Numbered from the stretch's first letter, positions 32,938 to 45,095 are shown. The stretch is DNA of 64,000 bases from Micropterix aruncella (GCA_944548615.1 OX155957.1:29761718-29825717); one strand, 5' to 3'. Notes: generated by a model from the sequence alone, not told the origin. Program-made: numbers and translations.

Positions 32938-33177
32938 AACAGAAAGTGTAAGGTCCCGGGATCGATTCCCGGCTGAGTCACAATTTTCCGTTGGGATCAA
33001 ATTAATGAATTGCATTTTCAATTCTGTCGATCGAATGCAATAACAAGACACACACTTACAGACATGTTACACGCAAACATACATATAACACGTCATAGTA
33101 GGGTTGGTTGTAAGAGATTGTCATATGACAATAAACCCGCCCATTGTGACATTTTCACAATAAAGAGTATAAACAAA
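32938..33177 (+). mobile_element. tRNA-headed SINE, truncated head
   Basis: Begins at the B-box half (GGTCCCGGGATCGATTCCCG), with body TTTTCCGTTGGGATCAAATT and TCGATCGAATGCAATAACAA, and tail CCCATTGTGACATTTTCACA, ATAAAGAG, then CAAA repeats. Inserted 19 bases after the Helitron end. Confidence 0.8.
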
Positions 33178-33185
33178 CAAACAAA

Positions 33186-33543
33186 CTACTGTATTTATAA
33201 TAATTTTTATTCCGTTTTTTTTATAAAATATTTCTAGCTTATGCATATATCCATATAGATACATTAATATTTCCAGAATTTACTCAATCAGACCTTTCAT
33301 TTGAAACTAAACACGACATATTTTTGTTAATTTATTGATATTTTGACATTTAAACAACTACTTATGTACTTCTTATTTGAACAGTTAATGTACTCCATGA
33401 CACTCAGGATGACATAACGATTCTAAATCGGTTCAAGTGTTTAGAAGTTATGGAAAGAAACGGACATAATGAAACGGAAAACATACATAGATGAACCCTG
33501 AACACATTACATTTTTTTCTTTTTGGGCAGTCGTGTAAAAATA
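33186..33543. mobile_element. MITE, family Q, copy 2 (inverted)
   Basis: Reverse orientation relative to copy 1: ATCAGACCTTTCATTTGAAA, GATTCTAAATCGGTTCAAGT, CTTTTTGGGCAGTCGTGTAA. It follows the SINE tail directly. Confidence 0.75.
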
Positions 33544-34569
33544 GATCTCACCCATAAGCATAAAATTTCAATAGAATTGAAACTTGGCGGAAAGGTAAAA
33601 GTACTCTATTAACCAAAAAAAATTAAGAGTTATACAGAGAAAAATAATGTTACCAGTTCTATTGGTGAAACGATAATTGCTAGACTAATAGTGCTGGAAA
33701 TCTAAATTTTACGTCATGTTTATGTAAGAAAGCCACGTATCGTCAAATTGTCGATTAGACTTAATGTCGTTACACGGAATTTTATAACAGTAACACGATT
33801 GCACTGGACGTATATATATACCACTGCAAGAAACGCAAATTCGGCAACGACACCCATAGAGGATTTGAGACAAAAACTTGTTCAAAATTATTTTACAATC
33901 AACCTTTACACCTTTTCGCCTTTTCAAACTCCCTAGCTTCTACATGTTCCATGCCGTGTTTTGGTAAAAAACGGTTTAAAAAATTTCCGCAAATAAATTA
34001 ACAGACAATGAACTTCAAAATTAAATTTAAACTGTATTTATTATTAAAAATATACCAACAATATATTCATTTGACTACATGTCCCAATTTTATCTTTTTC
34101 TATTGCTCTCAACCAACAACAACACACACACACATACATGAATAAACTCGCATTGAATGAAACTAATGCGTGAAATAATATGAATATCAATGAATTAATA
34201 AAAAGTAACCTGTAATATCTCATACTTTTACACCACTAGACAAACTTGCACTACTTGACCCATTTGAAGTTCTTTCTACTAGGTAATAGTTTGATAGTTT
34301 CGTGTCTTGGTATTATTTTGTTTTTAGGAGGTAGATTGAATTTTGTCCCTGACTTATTCTTTTAGCCGGTGTCCAATATAAATCGAAGGTGATGAAGTAC
34401 GATAGAATTAATGTTATATCTGGACTATATGGTGTCCCTATTACGTTGAAGACAATTCTCTGATATTTATTTGTAGCTTTAGAAGCCAAGCATAGACGAG
34501 TGTGTACTTATTATAGTGGTTACAGGGCCTTATCTCATATAATATTAAATAGTCACGAGCTGAACCAAC
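33544..34569. other. No recognisable feature
   Basis: AT-rich; a short (CA)n lies at 34117-34135. The overlapping frames at 33709-33936 have no motif. Confidence 0.5.
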
Positions 34570-34584
34570 TGTTCTTTTCTTACT

Positions 34585-34749
34585 GGGAGCTATGGGCCCT
34601 TGCTGAGTTGGCCTCTTACGGCATGTGGCGGAGCCTGACGGTGCACTGTTTTGTCCAAGTCTTCTGCGCGTACTTCCCTGGAGATGGAACGAGGGAACGA
34701 ACAATCGTTAAAACTTCCGGGTTGGCCCGTTGTAGTTGACAACTCTATT
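34585..34749 (+). mobile_element. Retroposon family R, internally deleted copy R5
   Basis: Only 165 bases, but with both family ends (GGGAGCTATGGGCCC and TTGACAACTCTATT) and a perfect 15-base target duplication TGTTCTTTTCTTACT (34570-34584, 34750-34764). The missing ~510 bases lie between two copies of GTTGGCC found in full-length copies, so the deletion joined that 7-base microhomology. Confidence 0.85.
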
Positions 34750-34822
34750 TGTTCTTTTCTTACTCCCCCAGCTCCAAGTGATACAATTGTGACAAGCGGC
34801 GGGATAGATGGTGTACGGCACT

Positions 34823-35356
34823 CTCCCCTGGGAATCAAACCTCTGGCGCTCCTGGACGGTCTGCGCACCGAGCGGCGCAAGCCAATCGACTGTGGTCTCC
34901 GACTAACAGTCGGGGGAGTCTGGGAACTGTATTGTTTCCTATAGAGCGGGGGTGGTTGCCTACCTTACGGCGACTGCTCTTGAAATGACCATTGGCCCTC
35001 CGATCCCGGTTCAGAGTCGGGCAAAGGACGCCTTGGTCCGCGATAGATTCGGCGTACACCGTCTCACCGCTTCGTAAGGGAGAGGACCGCGCAAGCGACC
35101 TCGAACTCGGAACCAATCGAGAGACCGGAGAAATCTGGTCACAATTGGAAGCAAGGGCGCGAGTGTCGGCCCGCCAGGTAACATTACTGGATATCTCGCG
35201 GTAAAGGCGTTGGCTTCTTGCGGGTTGTGACGTAGCTGGACGTTGGATTGTTCTGTCCAAAGTCTTCTACGTTCACTGCAGGGCGACAGAACGAAAAAAT
35301 CGTTAAAACGTCCTGTGGTGACGGGCTCGCCCGTTGTAGTTGACACCGCAAGTTGT
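34823..35356 (+). mobile_element. Retroposon family R, 5'-truncated copy R6 (subfamily B)
   Basis: Starts inside the family at CTCCCCTGGGAATCAAACC and ends GTTGACACCGCAAGTTGT, the alternative 3' end also seen in R9. Flanking repeat TGGTGTACG(G/C)CACT (34809-34822, 35357-35370), 13 of 14 identical. Long frames on both strands are not conserved with other copies. Confidence 0.85.
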
Positions 35357-35370
35357 TGGTGTACGCCACT

Positions 35371-36597
35371 GGCGAACGAGCTGCTTAAATGGACTTACAG
35401 CGAGCGCCTTTTGAGATATTACAGGGCTTTAAAAATTATAACATGGCAGACTTTAAATATACAAATATCCCAGTCTATATACAAATATCCAATGGTACTT
35501 GAACTCAAGCGTGCAAAAACAAGCCGTGTAGGTAGAATGTTTGTAATTAAGACGGTTGCAGCGGTGCATAGTGCAGGCATTGAAGTGGCGCGAAGTCACG
35601 AGCTTCAATCGTGTGAAAACAAGACGGTAGCGAGCGGTTGTTGTTATGACTGCTCGGGCCGTGTGGCACGGAGTGTCTATGATATACTTAGTCCAGGATC
35701 CGGCTGCATGATTGTATCTTCCGATTTCTATGTTTGTCTGCTATTTTATCAAAACGGAAGGTTAAAAGCCCTTCGCTTTTAGAGAAAAGTAAGAACATCA
35801 AGGGTGATGTCACTTTCGCAATAGAGAGCAGGTCGTTCAAACGCTGGCAAACGCCAGTTACAACATTGATTACGAAAGTAACCATATTCCGTGGTGTAGA
35901 GTATTTTTTATTCAATTTCGAGTTTTTTTCGATAAACGACGGCCGTAGATCGTAATCAACGAATATATATTAGTCGTGGAGGCAGTGCATATTTTTAGGG
36001 CCTATTTTCCCAGCTTGTGGTAGTAATTAAATCTGGTCTATTATTGATGCTGATCAAGAAATTCCAAGAATGGCAAGGATTATGCGGTGCGAAGCTAGTC
36101 TGGAGGGACTATTTCAAAACTGAAAAAATCTGTTTTACGGATACGTCGCCCTTAATTTTACACGTTTAAAACTTATAATACAAATTAATATTATCACAGT
36201 TTATCATTTGAAATACTGTTATTATTGAGACGTTTGATGCAGTGCGCACTGATTTTTGCGCGTAATTCGTTTAATACGCGTCAAACCCGTTTAATGTGCG
36301 TTACCCTGAAGCGCTTTAAATGCGTCTGGCAAGGCTTTGGCGATCGCAAATCACAACCAGGCGTCATCCTAAGCTAACGTTATAATGTTAAGTATCATCT
36401 GACCAATTTTCAAATCTGCAAAAATAGGGCCACCATTTTATTCGGTTTTTCGGTATTTACCAGCTCAACGCATCGAAAAACCCCCTACAAAATACACGTC
36501 CGCTACTTCGAATTAGTCACTGAATAATCCTATCGACGTTTGGTGACTTGGAAAATCAGTACCGAAAAAATTCACTGCTCCCCGACTATATAACCTA
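35371..36597. other. No recognised gene
   Basis: A plus frame runs from the family R copy into 35782. Its unique part (KTVAAVHSAGIEVARSHELQ...) shows no known motif and no splice evidence. Confidence 0.4.
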
Positions 36598-36655
36598 CAG
36601 CCCGCTGTGTAACATCATGGCAGCAACTGGCTGCTATGATGTTACACAGCAGGCG
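36598..36655. repeat. 20-bp hairpin, one mismatch
   Basis: CTGTGTAACATCATGGCAGC (36605-36624) pairs with GCTGCTATGATGTTACACAG (36630-36649) around AACTG. The stem extends a few bases further with GC pairs. Compact enough to be a tiny foldback or a small-RNA-like hairpin. Confidence 0.75.
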
Positions 36656-37772
36656 GAGAGATAGAACCTATTTTTAAAAGTACTTTAGACATTTCATTTA
36701 TTTCGACAAACAAATGAACGATATACAACATAATATTCATTTGAAAGACATTAGATTTATAATAAAGGACACAATTTCCAGAAATATCTTATATTTTTGG
36801 ATTCCATAGTACTGAATCAAAATATATTTCTGTTTTAATGGATTCTTAATTTCTATCTCCCAAGGAGCCATGTAGATACCGACAGATTCAAAGTTTTGGA
36901 TATTCAACGAATATTTTTAAAGCAAACGTTAATGTACTTCTTTAAATCTATTAGGGATGCTGAAAGAAGGCAGAATCAAAAAATAACTAGAAAGCGAAAT
37001 AATTTAGCAGGAAAATTAGTCAAAACTGCATTTGCACAACTTCAGTTTAATTAAATCGCGCTTAAATTATTCAACGCTGTACCACATGATAATACATTTG
37101 CTAACCATCTACGAGTATATTTAAATTCAAAATGGTGGCTGTGGAGAATTAGGCTTAGACAATGTTTAAATATTTCAGTATTTTATTTCAGTATTTATTA
37201 CCTTTAGTAAGTATATTGATGTGTAGCGACTTATGATGATAAACCATGTAACATTTTAAATCAACAAACATTTCTATTTCCGACATTCAATTGACGTCAT
37301 GTAACAGGCAAAATTATCGACTGGCCTGATGATTAATATTATTCAAAGAAATAATAATGTCATTTCTTTCATACGTTGCATTTTATCATTATATAGAAAA
37401 CAGAGTCTTTCAGGATCATCAGTTTTCATTCACATGAAATTTAACCCCATTTGCTGCAATTTCACTGATATTTAAGCACTTACAATTAACATAATTATTC
37501 ACTGTCTCCGTCTACGCTATCACCGGTAAGCCATCTCTCCTTAACTTCTCTTTCATAATTAAACGGTCTAAATATTTAACACTGTGTTAATCTACCGCAT
37601 GTAATCGCCGAGGAAACGACACGAAGTGGGAACTCTGATCATCGATAACTCACGATATTAGAGAATCCCGCATAGATATATATATACACATCTAGTTTAA
37701 ATAATTTATTGATTAATACTAAGCAGAACAACGCATACCTACGTACATTTCACCGAGATTCGGATAATCTTC
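36656..37772. other. No recognisable feature
   Basis: AT-rich without supported frames or shared repeats. Confidence 0.5.
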
Positions 37773-37823
37773 GGGGGAAGGGGAGGGGGGTTGAAAAGGG
37801 GGTAGGGGAGTGGTGAGAGGGGT
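37773..37823 (+). other. G-quadruplex-forming run
   Basis: Six G-runs of four or more within 51 bases on the plus strand: GGGGGAAGGGGAGGGGGG, then GGGGG, GGGG and GGGG, with short loops. It meets the usual G4 pattern. No nearby promoter is recognisable. Confidence 0.7.
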
Positions 37824-38299
37824 GACCCAAATACCTTCGCTTTTTGTAATGCATTTTTGCTTGTGATGCATTTTTGACGCGAATGTACGGATCTTTATGT
37901 AGGTATACCATAAAATAACAGTCGAACATAGATATCATGCAGTCGGATCTCGTACTACTACGGGTTGAGGCGGTATGCGCAATGCAATGCGAATGCACTA
38001 TGCATTGCACGATTATCGCGCCCGCGGACTTCCATCTGAGCACTACGGATAACGGAAAGACAATCATGGGAATTTCCTTCAGCCGAGAGAACCTAACGGC
38101 TAAACTTCCGGCCTTTTGTTTAAGAGGAGGTAGCTGAATATGATTTGGTTATGGAAGAAGCGCCAGTGCATTATTATAGGAAATGCACGGTAATACGGGA
38201 CATTGATTCCGTCAAATTAAACATAGGCATATGTTGATTGATTTATTTATCTACTGAAGATTGCATGTTCTAGTTCTCAAGTTAAATCTTGGAGCAGAT
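37824..38299. other. No recognised gene
   Basis: Moderate GC; contains the local repeat AATGCATTTTTGC / GATGCATTTTTGA (37848-37878) and GCAATGCAATGCGAATGCAC (37979). No supported coding frame. Confidence 0.4.
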
Positions 38300-38498
38300 A
38301 AATTTTTTCGTGCCCCCTCGACCAGCTCGCTCTCAGCGTTCCTTTCGACTGCCAATTGTCAATTCTAACTATGCACAAAATGCTTTTCTTTATAGAGCTT
38401 GTCATCATTACAACTCGGTGTTTATGGATGTTGATATATTTGCCACAACCACAGATACATTTAAAAATGTAATTATGAATATATTACAATTTAATTAA
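38300..38498 (+). pseudogene. LINE (L-E) reverse transcriptase C-terminal fragment
   Basis: The plus frame reads FFVPPRPARSQRSFRLPI, NYAQNAFLYRACHHYNSVFM, DVDIFATTTDTFKNVI, then stop. The R-T/S-x-x-S-F, N-x-F-x-Y-R-A-x-x-x-Y-N and F-K-x-x-I spacing is that of LINE C-termini. Nothing of the polymerase core remains. Confidence 0.6.
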
Positions 38499-39114
38499 GT
38501 AATCTGTTTATTATGAAAATAGTTATTCCCCTCTTATCTTTGTATTTACATAACTTAATCCTTTTTTCTATTTTTCGTTCTCATAAAATGTGTCATTACA
38601 TAATTATATATTTTATTTTCTTATTACTATCTATTTAATAATTAAATCATTTATTACCATATTATTATACATGTTTATGAATCTATTTACTGTTTTTTTC
38701 TGCTCTATTTACTTTATATTAACTCTTTTAATACGTTGAACTGTTTAGTAACTTAGCAATTACTTTTCAGAATATTTTCTGTTTATTTAAAAAACCCTAA
38801 TAATTTCACTTTTCACTTTAAAAAATGCTTGTATATTTTAAACTTTTTTTATATAAAATAACGCACTATATGACCGTTTAATTGGTGGACACATATAAAT
38901 GGTTTATGTTTGTTATATTATGATTTAAGTAAATATGTTTTTTGTACTGTCTGTTTCCTGAATGAAAAAAAAAAAAGAATGTTTGGACGACTAAAAGTAC
39001 CCCGCCTAGAAACAACGTCTCACGGCTGTACGTCAAGCGACGTGACACAATGTTTTTCAGAAAGATTTTCAGGAGTCCATTCTGAAGATAGAAACGAAAT
39101 TACTCCACGAAGTT
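38499..39114 (+). other. Likely LINE 3' UTR, AT-rich
   Basis: Follows the L-E coding remnant directly and is very T-rich (TTATTATACATG, TTTTTTTCTGCTC). The end of the element is not clear. Confidence 0.35.
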
Positions 39115-39252
39115 TATAGCATGCGACATTTGGGCAATGTTGCAATCGCCGTTGTCCAGGGTAGACCGCAGACGTTCAGTCTACCATAGACAAAGGCGGT
39201 TGCAACATCGCCGAAACTTCGGATACTACAAACTTCACGCAATAAATTCATT
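39115..39252. mobile_element. MITE, family P, copy 4 (short foldback)
   Basis: GCAATGTTGCAATCGCCGTTG...GTAGACC and GTCTACCATAGACAAAGGCG...CGGATACTACAAACTTCACG face each other around about 10 bases. Older than copy 3 by its changes. Confidence 0.75.
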
Positions 39253-41085
39253 TTTATCCATTTTTTAAAAAAATAATATTACATATATTTTAAAAATTCA
39301 AAGCCATCCTAACTAGGCCTCGCCTGTACTAAGGTAGGCTTAATATAAAATAAGGTAGAGTGGTTTTTGTAACTTGCTGTATTATCTTTGTATATTATTA
39401 TGTTACGTTTAAGAAGAAAGATATGTCTCCAAAATAATAAAGCGTAATATTAAATTTAGGTATATACATATAAACATAAACATACATACATCAATAAATA
39501 TATACTTTATAGATCAATATAAAATAATACTATATATATACATATATCTCACAAACCGTGCTCTATTTTAATGGTTTATGAGAGATAATATAAGACATAT
39601 TTTGTTAGTCGTATATATAAGATATATTTTATTGTCGAACTTAGGAGGAAAATATAAACCCAATATACCGACAGTGGATATATTTAATTGTATGTGTTGT
39701 ATATGACGGTTTTTTATAGCAATAATATATAGTGTTGTTGTTATGCATATAAATAAAAACACATATATGATTTTTGGAGAATAGACAATATGGGAGATTT
39801 GTTGCGAGTGAGCGTTTACTATTTTTTTTATTGATGAAATGATTAATTTCTTAATATAATAATATTTTTTTAGTATGAAGTAATAATATAATATATAGTA
39901 TAACAGATTAATGTATGGAGTATAGTGTAGAGTGTATTAAAGATGTGTTCGATATTACTATTTATATAAAGTATTGCTAAATCTGTGTTACGTAAACTGT
40001 TTCTGGGAAATAATAAATATAATAATATACGTAAATCCAGCAAGAATGTAAAGATGTTCTTACCAATAAGTTCGTAATTAGTACAGGCGAGTACCCATCA
40101 TAATTTCAAACAGCCGCGATAGTCTTCGATTTCAATCAACCTCTTTATAGTCACGTGCTCAATCAACCTCTTTTATAGTATATATGTACAAAAAAACTCG
40201 AAAGCGAAACAGAAAGAGGACCTCGAAATGAAGAGGATGAAATCATCGGTGGACAATAAAAGCGATTTTGATGGAACAGATGTTCGATGAATGAAACACG
40301 TTTCACTTTTCGTAGGGGGTTTGAACGGATGCAGTGACAAAAGATTACACAAAAAAAAACTTAAGGAAAAAAGCAGGACGGATAATAATGTGAAACGAAG
40401 ATAAAAAGCCGGGTTAATTCAATTGGAGACTTCTGCTTTTGTCAACGGTCCACTTTGCATAACATCGTTCCAAAATTCAACGCGCGTGTGCGTTGCATTC
40501 GGTCCGAGAGACCGCTCGGTGATAATGGGTTAGCATGTTCGGTTAAATTGTTCAAATTGAAGTTGTCCGGATTCGAGGTCAGCGTGAAGAGATGACAAGC
40601 GAGATTCCAGTGCCACATCGGAATATGCCCAAGTTGGAAAGCTCTTTATACTGAGAGGCAAGCGCCTCGAAAGACCAACCACAGCATGCAAGATATGAGA
40701 TACCTTAACTTCAATTTTATAAAACGAATTCAATACCTACGTGAAGTTTGTGGCACAATTTAATATTATTTATAATGGCATACAACCGTGATAATCTTTG
40801 ATTTCATCTTAATTTCAAGACCAAACTGTCTATAAAAAAACGACTGTCTCACCGCAAAACTTTCCCGGCAAGTAGCCAAGGACGTTGAGCGTGAGTTTCT
40901 TCAGGAAGAAGGTTGACCTAATTGAAAGGGATAGTCGGCGGCGAGCGCGGATAGTGAGAATGCAACGCTTTAAACACGTTCGATTAAATCGTTTATGCAA
41001 ATATACTGACCGGCGAAAATTCAATGTGATTTCGGCCCAACGATGCATCTATCAAATTGCAAGTCATTTCGAGAATACGAAATAT
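39253..41085. other. AT-rich spacer with LINE and MITE scraps
   Basis: Holds an L-A type phrase (AACTAGGCCTCGCCTGTACT, 39310) and family P outer-flank scraps (AGCCGCGATAGTCTTCGATT at about 40112; AACCGTGATAATCTTTGATT at 40784). No gene. Confidence 0.45.
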
Positions 41086-41385
41086 GACTAGTGCGCCCCC
41101 TGGTTAACCGATTTCAACCATAACTTTTTCAACTTTAGCCATGACAAAATGATACCTGCATGCCAAATTTCATCTCAATCGGATTAAGCGTTTGGGCGCT
41201 ATCGTGGAGGACACAGACACACATACCGACTTTCATCTGGAAATGCTCTTAATCGTCTCAGGGACCAACTGGAAATTTTCGTCTTCCCCTCGAAAACGAA
41301 AAATTGCGCGTTCACAATACTTCCCCTCCTCGTTGGTTGGTGGGCCGGGAAAGTAATTGATTCGCAAAGGACTTCAAAATACGAC
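41086..41385. repeat. Repeat family K, copy 1
   Basis: Text ACTAGTGCGCCCCCTGGT, GCATGCCAAATTTCATCTCA, GTTTGGGCGCTATCGTGGAG, GACACAGACACACA, CTCGTTGGTTGGTGGGCCG matches in order the two flanks of the nest at 58090-59345. Class not determined. Confidence 0.65.
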
Positions 41386-41819
41386 ATTAAATATCTTTGT
41401 CAGTCTAAGTACAAATTCATTTCGTAAATGTATGAAAAACTAATCAATAAGTATATTTTTTCTCGGTAACCAAAGCCTAAATCAAAAAAAAAGTTGCAGA
41501 TGATCCTAATATCAGTTTTTTCTCCTAATATAACAAAAGTACATTTTTTACACTATCTAGGTATATTCTTGGTTACTTTCCTGTGAACCTTGGGAATGTA
41601 AATAGGTAGTTGTCAAAAAGTAAGTTGTCAAAAAAGTAATTACTAAAAAACGTTTTCAATGGTCAATTATTTGACAGAATGCCTTACGATGTGATTATTT
41701 TTAAACCATTATATCTTAAGCAGTTAATGTAGTACTATTTGTTCATTGTTTATTTATTTATTTCATTCATTTTACTTATCTAATCAAAGATTACATAGAA
41801 AAGGAATTACTGTCTAGTT

Positions 41820-41975
41820 AAATAAAGCGACAAGTTGAATCATCCCATCCCATGCAACCCAAGGCACGTCACACATCTAACTAGGCTTACGACTGTGCCT
41901 AGATGTGCACTTTAAGACATCTTTGAGGTTGCGAGCTGATATTAAAAGTTTATTACTAGAGATTAGATATTAAGC
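41820..41975. repeat. Dispersed repeat pair, copy 1
   Basis: CCCATGCAACCCAAGGCACGTC, TAACTAGGCTTACGACTGTG, CCTAGATGTGCA, GGTTGCGAGCTGA and GATTAGATATTAAG appear in the same order at 42580-42737 about 0.77 kb downstream, same strand. Confidence 0.7.
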
Positions 41976-42579
41976 AGAGTTTAAGTACATATATAGGTAT
42001 ACACAATGTAAATCTAATTTATTTGTAGATTTTCCAGAAAATACATTGTCACTTGTCTTGTAACCACATATAAACATGTAAACTTCCGCTAACATAAAAA
42101 TGTATAAAAGTTAGAGCAGAACTACTCAAACTGAAGAGCAATGGAACAAGCTCCATTGGTGGAAACACTCCATTTAAGTGTGTCAGGAAAAGAGCACGAC
42201 GATATAGTATACACAGACCTCACAGAACAACACGACAAAAAAACCACATGAAGAATATTGAAATTCGACGGGTTACTCCGACTTTTATGGGCAACAGTGA
42301 GCGTTTAAGAAGATATCAAGACCATCACTTGTTTTATGTCCTGCATTAATGCATACTAACGATGGCCACGACACAGGGATCGACAATGGCGAAGGTTTGA
42401 TTAAATATTAACAAAATCAATTTCAAAATACCGAGCTTGTAGACGGGTAGGTCTCAGTTCATCATAAAAAACCCTACAGGCAGACTTTAATGCCTATCAA
42501 GTCTGAAATCCATGCTTTTAAATAGTCCGCTGAAGAGCGTCTAATATAGCTTTTATCGTTATATATTTTCTATAAAGCG

Positions 42580-42737
42580 TCAAGCGACTACTTGATTTAT
42601 TGTACTCCCATGCAACCCGAGGAACGTCAAAAATTCCTAACTAGACTCAAGGTTGTACCTAGATGTGCGATTAAACATTATTTCAGATTGCGAGCTGACA
42701 TACTAAAAATAAAGTTTCTTAGTAAAGATTAGGTATT
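42580..42737. repeat. Dispersed repeat pair, copy 2
   Basis: Direct copy of 41820-41975 with about one-fifth divergence. The sequence between them (41976-42579) shows no feature I recognise. Confidence 0.7.
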
Positions 42738-42744
42738 AAGTGAT

Positions 42745-42992
42745 TTTTCTCGCTTGCAACGCTACATACGCAAAATGGCAACTTCTGAGCGTAAAACGTT
42801 TTGTGTTTTGCAATTTGCTAAAAGTCAATCAGTAATTTCAGTTCAACGTGCGTTTCGTTTAAAGTTTAAATGTGATTTCCCATGTGGCAAAAACTATACC
42901 ATCGGCGGATTTTCCTTTTTGCCATATAGGGAATCACATTTATTACGCTCAAGAGCAGCCATTTTGCTTTGGTGGCGCTGCAAGCGAGAAAA
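42745..42992. mobile_element. Foldback MITE derived from a DDE transposon
   Basis: TTTTCTCGCTTGCAACGC at 42745 is the inverse of GCGCTGCAAGCGAGAAAA ending at 42992. Similarity continues through GCAAAATGGC and the deeper pair TGTGATTTCCCATGTGGCAA / TTGCCATATAGGGAATCACA. It keeps the first 40 or so codons of a transposase. The right arm repeats, inverted, the region around the start codon. Confidence 0.7.
42775..42897 (+). pseudogene. Transposase N-terminal helix-turn-helix fragment (DUF4817-like)
   Basis: Starting at ATG 42775 it reads MATSERKTFCVLQFAKSQSV, ISVQRAFRLKFKCDFPCG. This is the opening of insect DDE transposases with the DUF4817/HTH module (x-x-x-E-K-x-F-C-V-L-x-F-A-K-x-x-S-V-x-x-V-Q-R-x-F-R). 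After about 40 codons the frame runs into the opposite arm and is meaningless to its stop at 43026. The catalytic DDE domain has been deleted. Confidence 0.7.
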
Positions 42993-43054
42993 CAACAAAA
43001 CACTACTCGAGCATGCGCTTATCTAAAACTGTTTGAGTTACTCTTTAACATTTT

Positions 43055-43274
43055 ATTTCGGAAGCTAGTCATTCCACGTAAAATTTTCGAAGCCCTCGAA
43101 AATTTGTTTGTAGAAGGTGTATGCAAGCATACTAATATATAATGGTAGCTTATTAAATGGCAGGCTTCAATGACAAGCTTTTACCGCAATGGAGGAATAA
43201 ATATAGCCGATAATTAAATAAATACGGATAAAACGAAAAACGCCGGTCGGCGTGCGTGGTCACCCAGGGGTTAA
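43055..43274. mobile_element. piggyBac-type MITE, copy 2, perfect TTAA
   Basis: TTAA at 43055-43058 and 43271-43274. Interior CCACGTAAAATTTTCGAAGC, ATGCAAGCATACTAATATA, GTGGTCACCCAGGGG is the inverse of 10802-11025. Confidence 0.85.
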
Positions 43275-43359
43275 TTGTGACCTTGAACCAACACTCTACA
43301 ACGCGTATAGTTGATACTTTCAAAATTTATAACTGGAACATTATTTTATTGACAATCTG

Positions 43360-44060
<701 letters not shown>

Positions 44061-44369
44061 CATTTTCTAGTGGCCTTACGCTCTGTCGAGGGAAAGATGG
44101 TAAGGGCATGGCACGGATGACGAAAAGAACAGATTGGAAAGAGTTGTTAATTCTTTTTAAAATGTGACAACTATTTCACATCCTTTTGAGCACTATTTGT
44201 TTTCGAATTTTTAGAGATGACATTTGTACTATTTTGACAGCTGTGCCGGGGGAGTCGGGCCAACAGCCAAGGACAAAATCAAAGTACTAACTTGAAAGGA
44301 CATACATAAGTAAATATTAAAATTAGGCCTGCAATTATAATTAATCGGGTAACTTCACCAATCTTCTCG

Positions 44370-44552
44370 TCACAAATACCCCAGAGCCCGAAGACGAAGG
44401 TCTATAATCAGTGCGTTGTTGCCAGTGATGACATACGACACTGAGACGTTTTCGCTATTGGTATCATACACAACATCGTGCAACGAGCCATGGAGAGAAC
44501 TATGCTTGGAGTTTCGCTGCGTGATAGGATCCGAAACGAGGGAATCGTATAA
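44370..44552 (+). pseudogene. Second RTE reverse transcriptase fragment, frameshifted
   Basis: KTKVYNQCV is in one frame (44400-44430), LPVMTYDTETF in the next, and VQRAMERTMLGVSLRDRIRN in the third (44485-44545). Together they are the same region as the RTE at 6024-6590, with at least two frameshifts and a missing block. Old and dead. Confidence 0.75.
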
Positions 44553-44790
44553 GATATTCAATTATTCATATTCATTTTATTGTATATTTTGACGTGGTGT
44601 AGAAGTCATATCTGTACATTAATCCTATTAAGCATAACAAATTTTATATCATAATTGAAAAGGTTACAGACTGTTGGAATATATAAAGGAATAAATTTAA
44701 ATTAAAAAAGAAAACGCAAGGAAAAAAAACGGGAAAAATGCTAAGAGATCATTTATACAACCAACCAGGTTGGTCCTTGTAGCAGCGCAT
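44553..44790. other. No recognisable feature
   Basis: AT-rich spacer. Confidence 0.5.
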
Positions 44791-45095
44791 TCATGCCGTG
44801 TGTTATGGTTTCAGAAGGGAAAAAGGAGGAAATCGATCTTTTCGCACAGTGTTCGGTAGGTACACGGGCGCTGACACAAATCTCAGCGAGTGGGCGACGC
44901 GATGCGACCGAACTGGGTCGCATTTCGGAAAGTGAGTTCCGTGTGCGCCCGTGCGGTGCAGCGGAAGAACCGCCAGCAGGCACAGTATTTATGATCTTGG
45001 AGAGCGACACGGGGCTGACAAGGCGCTCTTTACTGCTGATATTAATGAACCCTGCACGAAACGATGAAGATGGATGGCCGAGTGACCTCCATTAA
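44790..45095. other. GC-rich open segment, unassigned
   Basis: Both strands are open for 85-100 codons (plus from 44793, minus 44753-45010). CGACGCGATGCGACCGAACT and GTGCGCCCGTGCGGTGCAG stand out from the AT-rich flanks. No family recognised; it may be repeat-derived. Confidence 0.25.

Noticed and set aside
42754..42774. Upstream start for the transposase fragment
   Set aside because: Family members begin at MATxE; the seven codons before 42775 are TIR sequence and the first is not ATG.
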